A program made the position numbers and the translations under genes. A DNA stretch of 20,095 bases from a virus. Below are positions 14,647 to 20,095 of the stretch, piece by piece; within the stretch, counting starts at the first letter, position 1; the number at the start of each line of letters is the position of its first letter. The notes under the pieces were generated by a model. The model had not been told where the DNA came from, did not search any database, and saw only the letters and a list, made by a program, of their open reading frames with translations. The stretch is from IMG/VR virus record IMGVR_UViG_3300021963_000833, positions 1-20,095 of that record; one strand, written 5' to 3'.

Positions 14647-14913
14647 ATGCAAAGAACTAAGATAATTGAGACTGAAGTTTCAACAGGTGCTTCTGCCGGT
14701 GCTGCTACAAGTATCGGAAATGCTACTTGTGTAAGAATTCATAATGATACGGCAGGTGTTATTACTGTTGGTGTTTCCACAATTGTTGGAGCAGCAACTA
14801 CAAATTATTTCACGATGCCAGCAAACTCTGTAGAATTTCTTGAGAAACTTCCAACTGATGTTATCTGGACTTCATCATCTATCAAAGCAGCAAAAGTAGG
14901 ATTCACTAACTAA
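14647..14913 (+). CDS. Small beta-rich protein of unknown function in the head gene cluster
   Basis: An 88-residue protein with predicted beta strands throughout: TKIIETEVSTGASAGAATSI, CVRIHNDTAGVITVGVSTIV, TNYFTMPANSVEFLEKLPTD, VIWTSSSIKAAKVGFTN. It has no charged helix, signal or metal motif. The spacing of strands with N-D-T-A-G-V-I-T-V-G and MPANSVEFLEKLP suggests a small beta-sandwich, like proteins that decorate heads or tails. In T4 this slot between gp67 and gp21 holds gp68, a longer helical core protein, which this does not resemble. It ends 4 bases before gp21, so the two are probably co-expressed from the 14614 promoter. A head-related role is inferred from position only. Confidence 0.6.
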   Translation: MQRTKIIETEVSTGASAGAATSIGNATCVRIHNDTAGVITVGVSTIVGAATTNYFTMPANSVEFLEKLPTDVIWTSSSIKAAKVGFTN

Positions 14914-14917
14914 AGCC

Positions 14918-15568
14918 ATGAAACTCATCAGAGAAGAAATCGAACAGGTCGAATTTATCGTTGAAAATAAGAACGGTAAAAAGTCACTTTTCATCGAAGG
15001 AGTTTTTCTCCAAGGAAACATCAAGAACCGTAATGGTCGTATGTATCCTATGGAAACTCTTCGTCGTGAAGTTGCTCGTTATAATGAAAACCATGTTGCT
15101 CAAGGTAGAGCACTTGGTGAACTTGGACATCCCGATGGTCCAACTGTAAACCTGGATAGAGTTTCTCACAAGATTATTTCTCTGAAGGAAAGTGGTAATA
15201 ATATTATCGGAAAAGCAAAGATTCTTTCTACTCCTATGGGTAAGATTGCAGAATCTCTGATTTCTGAAGGAGTAAAACTTGGAGTTTCTTCTCGTGGTAT
15301 CGGTTCTCTCCGTATGACAAGAGAGGGAATCAATGTTGTCGGTGAAGACTTTATGCTCGCAACTGCTGCTGATATCGTTGCCGATCCTTCTGCTCCTGAT
15401 GCATTTGTTGAAGGAATTATGGAAGGTAAAGAATGGGTATGGGATGGTGGTATTCTGCGTGAAAAGTATGCAGAGAAAACCTACAAGACTATTAATACTC
15501 TTGTAGATCAAAAGAGATTGGAAGAGAATAAGTTGAACTTATTCAATGACTTTCTCGCAAATCTTTAA
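14918..15568 (+). CDS. 21: Prohead core protease gp21
   Basis: A 216-residue serine protease of the T4 gp21 type (MEROPS S80), which matures the prohead by cutting scaffold, capsid and internal proteins after short L/I-x-E-type sites. Visible signatures are GVFLQGNIKNRNGRMYPMET, the catalytic-His region GRALGELGHPDGPTVNL (H71) and the nucleophile region EGVKLGVSSRGIGSL (S124/S125), followed by ATAADIVADPSAPDAFVEGI. Length is close to T4 gp21 (212). It starts 4 bases after the 88-aa gene with little SD, so translational coupling is likely. Candidate substrates here are gp22, gp23, the gp67-like protein and the 106-aa CTS protein at 5945. Confidence 0.96.
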   Translation: MKLIREEIEQVEFIVENKNGKKSLFIEGVFLQGNIKNRNGRMYPMETLRREVARYNENHVAQGRALGELGHPDGPTVNLDRVSHKIISLKESGNNIIGKAKILSTPMGKIAESLISEGVKLGVSSRGIGSLRMTREGINVVGEDFMLATAADIVADPSAPDAFVEGIMEGKEWVWDGGILREKYAEKTYKTINTLVDQKRLEENKLNLFNDFLANL

Positions 15569-15570
15569 TT

Positions 15571-15578
15571 TATAAATA
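15571..15578 (+). promoter_or_regulatory. Late promoter (TATAAATA) for gp22-gp23
   Basis: Perfect consensus, 2 bases after the gp21 stop and 38 bases before the gp22 ATG. GGAG at 15605-15608 is the SD. It may also be the main promoter for gp23, since none is seen just before that gene. Confidence 0.8.
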
Positions 15579-15615
15579 AATATAGTTTAAAACTAAGGTT
15601 AAACGGAGAGTTCAA

Positions 15616-16695
15616 ATGTCTCGTGGAGATTTACAAGAAATGGAAGTAGGCACTAAGCAATCCAAAACCGCTGTTAATGCTGGTGCAAAAGCAGCGGAAG
15701 GAATGCCTAAACTGGCAGATCCAGGAACCCAACTTGGTAGTGTAGAAGATCTCGGTGGTCCCACCCCAGAGAACTACAGATCTGATGATGATTCTGCAAA
15801 GCTGAAGACTCCTGGTGCTACCCTCAAGCAAGTCAGAGATGTTGTTAATAAAGGTGCAAAATCTGCTGATGCTATGAAGGCAGTTAAGGAAGAAGAAGAA
15901 CTTGAGGATGAAGAAGTTCTTGCCGAAGTTGAAGAGACTGAAGAAGAAGTTGTAGAAGAAGAAACTGCTGAGTATGACATCGAAGAAGATGTTAATGCTC
16001 TCCTTGGTGGTGAAGAACTCTCCGAAGAGTTTAAAGAAAAAGCAAAGACCATCTTTGAAGCTGCTCTGACTGCTAAAGTTGGAGAAATCAAAGAGGCTCT
16101 TGAAGCACAATATGAAGAGAGACTTGTAGAAGAAGTCGAAGAGATTAAAGAAGCACTCGCACAAAGAGTAGATTCTTATCTTGAGTACGTTGCTGATGAA
16201 TGGTTCACCGAAAATGAACTGGCAGTCGAGCAAGGTCTTAAGACTGAAATGACCGAATCATTCCTTGAGGGAATGAAGGGTCTTTTTGAAGCACATTATG
16301 TATCAATCCCTGAAGATAAATATGATGTTCTTGAGAGCATGGTAGAAAAACTTGATGACATGGAGACAAAACTCAACGAGCAGATTGAGAAGAATATCCA
16401 ACTGAACCAAAGACTCGCAGAGTCGGTTGCTGATGGAATCTTCGATGAGATTTCTGAGGGCCTTGCTGCTACTCAGAAAGAGAAGCTCGCTTCACTTGCC
16501 GAAAGTGTTGAGTTTGAAAGTGAAGAAGAATATCGTGAAAAACTGGAGATGCTGAAGGAATCTTATTTCCCAGCAAATAAAGCTCCTAAAGCACATACTG
16601 AAACCCTTTCTGAAGGTGTAGACCATTCTACCGAAAATATTTCGGGACCAATGGCTGCATACCTGAAGACTCTTCAGGCTGTTGCTAAGAACTGA
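15616..16695 (+). CDS. 22: Prohead core scaffolding protein gp22
   Basis: A 359-residue scaffold that fills the prohead and is destroyed by gp21. Residues 1-90 are Gly/Ala/Lys-rich and probably flexible (AVNAGAKAAEGMPK, GAKSADAMKAVK). Residues about 90-125 are strongly acidic (runs of Glu). Residues about 130-315 are helical with long coiled-coil stretches (KAKTIFEAALTAKVGEIKEA, LEAQYEERLVEEVEEIKEAL, MVEKLDDMETKLNEQIEKN). The end is the conserved gp22 tail (ISGPMAAYLKTLQAVAKN). L-x-E sites such as TLSE before Gly and LAES fit gp21 cleavage. It is longer than T4 gp22 (269), mainly through the N-terminal flexible and acidic parts. It lies directly before gp23, as in T4. Confidence 0.93.
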   Translation: MSRGDLQEMEVGTKQSKTAVNAGAKAAEGMPKLADPGTQLGSVEDLGGPTPENYRSDDDSAKLKTPGATLKQVRDVVNKGAKSADAMKAVKEEEELEDEEVLAEVEETEEEVVEEETAEYDIEEDVNALLGGEELSEEFKEKAKTIFEAALTAKVGEIKEALEAQYEERLVEEVEEIKEALAQRVDSYLEYVADEWFTENELAVEQGLKTEMTESFLEGMKGLFEAHYVSIPEDKYDVLESMVEKLDDMETKLNEQIEKNIQLNQRLAESVADGIFDEISEGLAATQKEKLASLAESVEFESEEEYREKLEMLKESYFPANKAPKAHTETLSEGVDHSTENISGPMAAYLKTLQAVAKN

Positions 16696-16739
16696 ATTTA
16701 ACATTAATCAAACGTAAACATTCACATAGGTAAACGCAA

Positions 16740-18161
16740 ATGTTCCATTCCGAGCATCTGCAGGAAAAGTGGGCACCTCTCCTCAACTATGAGGGTCTTG
16801 ATCCAATCAAAGATTCCCATCGTAGAGCGGTAACCGCAGTCCTGCTGGAAAACCAAGAAAAATTCCTCAAAGAAGAGTCCGCATTTAGCAGCGGATTCAA
16901 CCTGATGGAGTCCCCCACCAACTCAACTGGAACCGGTGGTTTCAGTGGTAGCTCTGCTGCTGGTGGTCCTACCGCAGGTTTCGATCCCGTTCTGATCTCA
17001 CTGATCAGACGTTCAATGCCCAACCTTGTCGCATATGACCTGGCTGGCGTTCAACCAATGAGTGGTCCTACTGGACTCATCTTCGCAATGCGTTCCCGCT
17101 ACAACAATCAGAGCGGAAATGAAACCTTCTTCAACGAAGTTGATACCGCATTCTCTGGTCAGGATGACGGATTCAATCTCACTTCAGGTTTCTCTGATGT
17201 TGCTGCTGGTCTCGGTACTACTGCACAGTCAGGCACCAACCCAGCAATCCTGAACCCAGTTGGAACCGCAACCTCAACCGCGTATGATGTCGGTCAGGGT
17301 ATGGTAACTGGTGATGCAGAGAATCTCGGTTCTGCTGCTGGTGATCAGTTCAACCAGATGGCATTCTCGATCGAGAAAGTCACCGTAACCGCAAAGTCAA
17401 GAGCACTGAAGGCCGAGTATTCACTCGAACTGGCTCAAGACCTTAAGGCAATCCACGGTCTGAATGCAGAAGCAGAACTTGCTAACATTCTGTCTAGCGA
17501 GATTCTTGCTGAAATCAACCGTGAGGTTATCAGAACTATCTACAAGATTGCTGAGCAAGGTGCTGTTGAGAACGTTGCTACCCAGGGTGTATTTGACCTG
17601 GATATCGACTCCAACGGTCGTTGGTCAGTTGAGAAGTTCAAGGGTCTTCTGTTCCAGATCGAAAGAGATGCTAACAGAATTGCTCAGAGAACTCGTCGTG
17701 GAAAGGGTAACATCATCATGTGCTCTGCTGACGTTGCTTCAGCACTGACCATGGCTGGTGTTCTCGATTACACCCCTGCTCTGAATGCAAACCTGAACGT
17801 TGATGACACCGGCAACACCTTTGCTGGTACTATCAACGGTAAGTATCGTGTTTATATCGATCCTTATTCGGCAAACCTGGCTGCTGACAACAGCGGTCTG
17901 GCACAAGGCAGCAACCAATACTACGTTGTTGGTTACAAGGGTTCCAGTGCATATGATGCTGGTCTCTTCTACTGCCCATATGTACCTCTGCAGATGGTAC
18001 GTGCTGTTGGAGAGGATACCTTCCAACCAAAAATTGGCTTCAAGACCCGTTATGGTATTGTTGCCAACCCATTCGCAGAAGGAACCGATCAAGGTCTGGG
18101 TCGTCTGCGTGTCAACAGCAACCGTTACTACAGACGTGTTGCAATCAAAAATCTCATGTAA
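16740..18161 (+). CDS. 23: Major capsid protein gp23
   Basis: A 473-residue HK97-fold capsid subunit. The N-terminal prodomain starts FHSEHLQEKWAPLLNYEGLD and runs to a likely gp21 site after E57 (FNLME before SP), leaving about 416 residues in the mature form. Core signatures are RRSMPNLVAYDLAGVQPMSG, PTGLIFAMRSRYN, AFSIEKVTVTAKSRALKAEY, SLELAQDLKAIHGLNAEAEL, EILAEINREVIRTIY, INGKYRVYIDPY, GLFYCPYVPL and FQPKIGFKTRYGIVANPFAE. C-ending codons and overall GC look higher than in neighbours, as expected of a very highly expressed gene. The SD is modest (AGG at 16728-16730) and no NATAAATA lies in the 44-base gap before it. A strong terminator follows. Confidence 0.98.
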   Translation: MFHSEHLQEKWAPLLNYEGLDPIKDSHRRAVTAVLLENQEKFLKEESAFSSGFNLMESPTNSTGTGGFSGSSAAGGPTAGFDPVLISLIRRSMPNLVAYDLAGVQPMSGPTGLIFAMRSRYNNQSGNETFFNEVDTAFSGQDDGFNLTSGFSDVAAGLGTTAQSGTNPAILNPVGTATSTAYDVGQGMVTGDAENLGSAAGDQFNQMAFSIEKVTVTAKSRALKAEYSLELAQDLKAIHGLNAEAELANILSSEILAEINREVIRTIYKIAEQGAVENVATQGVFDLDIDSNGRWSVEKFKGLLFQIERDANRIAQRTRRGKGNIIMCSADVASALTMAGVLDYTPALNANLNVDDTGNTFAGTINGKYRVYIDPYSANLAADNSGLAQGSNQYYVVGYKGSSAYDAGLFYCPYVPLQMVRAVGEDTFQPKIGFKTRYGIVANPFAEGTDQGLGRLRVNSNRYYRRVAIKNLM

Positions 18162-18180
18162 TTCTCATAGAGATTTTACT

Positions 18181-18205
18181 AAGGTGCCGAAAGGCACCTT
18201 TTTTT
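18181..18205 (+). terminator. Rho-independent terminator after gp23
   Basis: AAGGTGCC (18181-18188), GAAA tetraloop, GGCACCTT (18193-18200), with a T run from 18199 to 18205. It lies 19 bases after the gp23 stop and is the only strong intergenic intrinsic terminator in the window. Confidence 0.95.
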
Positions 18206-18212
18206 ATAAATA
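18205..18212 (+). promoter_or_regulatory. Late promoter (TATAAATA) fused to the gp23 terminator
   Basis: A perfect consensus whose first T is the last T of the terminator tract. Initiation would fall near 18218-18219, after the ATG at 18216, so the HNH gene should start at the ATG at 18237. Confidence 0.75.
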
Positions 18213-18236
18213 AAAATGTTAAATATTGATTGTGAT

Positions 18237-18569
18237 ATGCCAAGACCAACGAACCCAAATATTGGCGAGGATTACATTTCAAAAAATGGTGTAAAAAGAA
18301 ATAAAGAGAAACATAAGTTATATGTGATGAGACGACGTGATGAAAGAAAATTAAAACTCGTAGAACATTTTAATAATAAATGTGGTGATTGTGGAGGAGT
18401 ATTTCCTCCTTGTTGTTACGATTTTCATCATATAGATCCATCATCGAAATCATTTGAGATAGCACCTCGACTTGATGGGAATTTTGAAACTATCCTAAAA
18501 GAAGCAGAAAAGTGCATAATGATATGTTCAAATTGCCACAGAATCCGACATTATAAGGAAAACCGATAA
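18237..18569 (+). CDS. Free-standing HNH endonuclease
   Basis: A 110-residue protein from ATG 18237 (MPRPTNPN). An in-frame ATG at 18216 lies only 4 bases after the late promoter, so transcripts from that promoter could not use it. The HNH (beta-beta-alpha-metal) core has C49-x2-C52 (CGDCGG), FHHIDP at 63-68 with H64/H65 and D67, and C97-x2-C100-H101 (CSNCHRIRH) with H105. The N-terminal part is basic (KRNKEKHKLYVMRRRDERKL) and probably contacts DNA. Free-standing HNH genes between conserved T4-like core genes are usually homing endonucleases that cut the matching site in relatives lacking the gene. It is insulated from gp23 by the terminator and has its own promoter. No relation to the endo VII-type gene at 5535 is evident beyond the fold class. 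Confidence 0.87.
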   Translation: MPRPTNPNIGEDYISKNGVKRNKEKHKLYVMRRRDERKLKLVEHFNNKCGDCGGVFPPCCYDFHHIDPSSKSFEIAPRLDGNFETILKEAEKCIMICSNCHRIRHYKENR

Positions 18570-18572
18570 ATA
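18565..18572 (+). promoter_or_regulatory. Late-promoter-like site (GATAAATA)
   Basis: Seven of eight match, containing the TAA (18567-18569) of the HNH gene and only 10 bases before the ATG at 18582. The leader would be about 3-4 bases, so transcripts from here would be nearly leaderless; the gene may instead be read from 18205. Confidence 0.5.
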
Positions 18573-18581
18573 ATTCAAAAA

Positions 18582-19145
18582 ATGGCAGTTACAAACGCAT
18601 ATAAGAATCAGATACAGAACAGAAACTTTCTGTCTCCTGTAGGATTTAAGTTTACTTTGAACAGAGCACCTAAAGTTGCATTCTTCGGAAACACTGCAAA
18701 CATTCCAGGAATGACTTTAGGAGTAGCAGTTCAACCATCATATTTAAAGGATATTGATATCCCAGGAGACAAAATTCAATTTAATGATTTGACTTTGAGA
18801 TTTCTTGTCGATGAAAATCTTGAAAACTATATGGAGATCCAGAACTGGATTCGTGGTATTGGATTTCCAGAAAATCTAAAAGAAATTTATGATTGGCAAA
18901 GAAGCAATCCAGGAATGGATCTTCAAGATAAAAACCAAATGAATTTATATTCTGACGCAACACTTACAGTTCTCACCAGTTCTAATAATTCAAATTTCAA
19001 AGTTAAGTTTCTTGACTTATTTCCATACTCTTTGACAGATTTACAGTTTGATGCTACTGATAGTGATATTGACTATTTGACGGCAGAGGTCACTTTCAAG
19101 TATACTATTTACGATATAGTAGATAATGCCGGCAACTCATTATGA
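18582..19145 (+). CDS. 3: Tail completion/tube-like protein, probably gp3
   Basis: A 187-residue protein of the tail-tube fold group (T4 gp19, gp3, gp54). Segments are GFKFTLNRAPKVAFFGNTAN, IPGMTLGVAVQPSYLKDIDI, PGDKIQFNDLTLRFLVDENL, ENYMEIQNWIRGIGF and, near the end, KFLDLFPYSLTDLQFDATDS. In T4, gp3 caps the tail tube and stabilises the sheath end. In T4-like cyanophages, as I recall, gp3 lies between gp23 and uvsY, which is the position here. It is clearly not the main tube gene, which lies at 12080. The gp3 call rests on fold resemblance, length (T4 gp3 is 176) and position. It overlaps uvsY by 4 bases (ATGA), so they are translationally coupled. Confidence 0.72.
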   Translation: MAVTNAYKNQIQNRNFLSPVGFKFTLNRAPKVAFFGNTANIPGMTLGVAVQPSYLKDIDIPGDKIQFNDLTLRFLVDENLENYMEIQNWIRGIGFPENLKEIYDWQRSNPGMDLQDKNQMNLYSDATLTVLTSSNNSNFKVKFLDLFPYSLTDLQFDATDSDIDYLTAEVTFKYTIYDIVDNAGNSL

Positions 19146-19579
19146 CTTTTGATTTGGATATGATCCAAAAAATGTGGGAGGAGGATTGTAAGATTGATGC
19201 AAATAACTTGCATACAGAATCCCTGAATATTGCAAGTTTACATGCAAAATACTTTGATATGTACAATAACATCATTCTTCTGAAAAAGAAGGCTGAGCAA
19301 CAAAGAAAAAATATCAGACACGATCGTTATGAGTATTATACAGGAAAAGCAGATCCTGATGTTTACATAGAGAATCCATTTCCCAAGAAAATTCGTGATA
19401 AAGAGACTCTTCAAAAATACTTAGATGCTGATGAGAAACTTTCTCAGGTTTGTCTTAAGATCGATTACTATGATACGATGCTGAATTACATCGAAAGTAT
19501 TCTGAAGATGATTCAGAACAGAACTTTTCAGATCAAGAATGCAATTGAGTTTGTTAGATTTACTGCTGGACTGGGGTAA
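19142..19579 (+). CDS. uvsY: UvsY recombination mediator
   Basis: A 145-residue, mostly helical protein close in length to T4 UvsY (137). It loads the UvsX recombinase onto single-stranded DNA covered by gp32. Matching features are the N-terminal acidic helix (LDMIQKMWEEDCKIDANNLH), the basic segment with a tyrosine pair (RHDRYEYYTGKADPDVY, compare RLDYYSGRGD in T4), the middle LQKYLDADEKLSQV and the C-terminal helix NRTFQIKNAIEFVRFTAG. It starts within the stop of the gp3-like gene (ATGA at 19142) and is followed by uvsW, the order usual in T4-like phages. A recombination gene inside the late transcription unit suggests late expression, though a middle promoter upstream cannot be excluded. 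Confidence 0.93.
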   Translation: MTFDLDMIQKMWEEDCKIDANNLHTESLNIASLHAKYFDMYNNIILLKKKAEQQRKNIRHDRYEYYTGKADPDVYIENPFPKKIRDKETLQKYLDADEKLSQVCLKIDYYDTMLNYIESILKMIQNRTFQIKNAIEFVRFTAGLG

Positions 19580-19586
19580 ATAAATA
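19579..19586 (+). promoter_or_regulatory. Late-promoter-like site (AATAAATA) for uvsW
   Basis: Seven of eight match, sharing one base with the uvsY stop (TAA 19577-19579), 22 bases before the GTG at 19608. T4 uvsW is known to be expressed late, which agrees. Confidence 0.6.
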
Positions 19587-19607
19587 ATCCAAGATGAATG
19601 GATTCAT

Positions 19608-20095
19608 GTGATTGATACTACAGCAAACCTTGTTATATCGAAATCCAACGAAGTATTTTTAAAGATTAATACGGAACCTCATATTGAATATGAACTTAGA
19701 GATCACTTTAAGTTTGAGGTTCCTAATGCAAAGTTTATGCCACAGTATCGTGGGAGGAATTGGAACGGAGAGATTCACCTCTACGATATGAGATCCAAGC
19801 AGATTTATGTGGGTCTATTAGATAAGATTGTATCCTTCTGTAAGCAATATGGATACACTTATAAGTTTGACGATAATAAATTTTACGGACTTCCATTTGA
19901 GATTAATGAAGAGATCTCATATGAAGGTGTGAAAGATTATATGAAATCTATTTGTGCTCATTCTCCAAGGGAGTATCAAGTAGAGGGAGTATATGATGCT
20001 CTAAGGCATAACAGAAAGCTATTGATAAGCCCCACTGCATCTGGCAAATCACTGATGATTTATTCCCTCGTAAGATATTATGTGGATAAAGGGCA
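19608..20095 (+). CDS. uvsW: UvsW helicase, 5' part (cut by window end)
   Basis: Open from GTG 19608 to the window edge (162 complete codons). No in-frame ATG lies between the stop at 19581 and this GTG, so a GTG start is the best choice. The first ~95 residues match the T4 UvsW N-terminal DNA-binding domain (EYELRDHFKFEVPN, YRGRNWNGEIHLYD, VGLLDKIVSFCKQYGYTYKF). PREYQ at about 124-128 is the Q-motif-like element. Walker A is SPTASGKS at 141-148 with K147. UvsW is a superfamily 2 helicase that unwinds R-loops and remodels branched DNA, moving T4 from origin-based to recombination-based replication. The remaining helicase motifs lie outside the window. Confidence 0.93.
   Translation, partial: MIDTTANLVISKSNEVFLKINTEPHIEYELRDHFKFEVPNAKFMPQYRGRNWNGEIHLYDMRSKQIYVGLLDKIVSFCKQYGYTYKFDDNKFYGLPFEINEEISYEGVKDYMKSICAHSPREYQVEGVYDALRHNRKLLISPTASGKSLMIYSLVRYYVDKG

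Noticed and set aside
15631-16233. 200-residue open frame on the minus strand
   Set aside because: It lies opposite gp22; its Phe/Leu/Ser-rich content is the reverse complement of Glu/Lys-rich codons. The plus-strand gene is clearly real.
17800-18213. 137-residue open frame overlapping the 3' end of gp23 and the terminator
   Set aside because: It reads gp23 in another frame and crosses the terminator; no features of a real protein.
18216-18236. ATG 18216 as start of the HNH gene
   Set aside because: It lies only 4 bases after TATAAATA, before the expected transcript start; ATG 18237 gives a usable leader.
1-20095. tRNA genes, attachment sites, IS elements or host-derived metabolic genes
   Set aside because: No cloverleaf-like segment, terminal inverted repeats with transposase, integrase, or photosynthesis/metabolism gene was seen; the gaps between genes are too short to hold them.

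Overview
The window looks like part of the late (virion) region of a T4-like cyanophage, a marine Synechococcus/Prochlorococcus myovirus of the Kyanoviridae type. The evidence is a set of T4 core gene products in the usual cyanophage order, all on the + strand: gp17, gp18, gp19, gp20, a gp67-like core protein, gp21, gp22, gp23, a gp3-like tail completion protein, UvsY and UvsW. DNA is AT-rich and tightly packed, with many copies of the T4-type late promoter motif (NATAAATA) just before genes. No tRNA, CRISPR, IS element or host metabolic gene was seen, and no stretch over 300 bases lacks a gene.

Layout. 1-3917: host-contact/appendage module, with a collagen-like and glycine-rich fibre protein whose start lies off the window, a small tail-fibre assembly chaperone-like protein, and a 542-residue probable structural protein. 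3959-6265: a cysteine-rich multidomain protein, an endonuclease VII/HNH gene, and a 106-residue protein whose N terminus resembles the T4 capsid targeting sequence. 6270-9740: a 529-residue probable structural protein, terminase large subunit gp17 and a small zinc-ribbon protein, closely packed. 9821-14392: tail sheath, tail tube, portal. 14424-18161: prohead core protein, an unknown 88-residue protein, prohead protease, scaffold, major capsid protein, then a strong intrinsic terminator. 18237-18569: a free-standing HNH nuclease. 18582-20095: gp3-like protein, UvsY and the 5' part of uvsW.

How the genes work together. The portal (gp20), core proteins (gp67-like, gp22) and gp23 build the prohead. 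gp21 matures it by cutting after L-x-E-type sites, which are visible in gp22, gp23 and the 106-residue protein. gp17 packages DNA through the portal. gp18, gp19 and the gp3-like protein form the contractile tail. UvsY and UvsW serve recombination-dependent replication. Inferred late units, by promoter position: 2264 (542-aa protein), 3927 (Cys-rich protein), 5510 (endo VII/HNH), 5894 (CTS protein, 529-aa protein, gp17, zinc ribbon), 9780 (gp18), 12052 (gp19), 12693 (gp20), 14391 (gp67-like), 14614 (88-aa protein, gp21), 15571 (gp22, gp23), 18205 (HNH), 18565 (gp3-like, uvsY), 19579 (uvsW).

Most notable signals: (1) a 14-bp perfect inverted repeat that buries the start codon of the endo VII/HNH gene, with a late promoter in its loop, closely like the T4 hairpin switches of genes e, soc, 49 and I-TevI; (2) a textbook intrinsic-terminator shape, preceded by a second perfect inverted repeat, inside the first 41 codons of the portal gene; (3) a capsid-targeting-like N terminus on a small protein that shares a domain with its neighbour across the HNH gene; (4) late promoters that overlap the stop codon of the gene upstream in six places.
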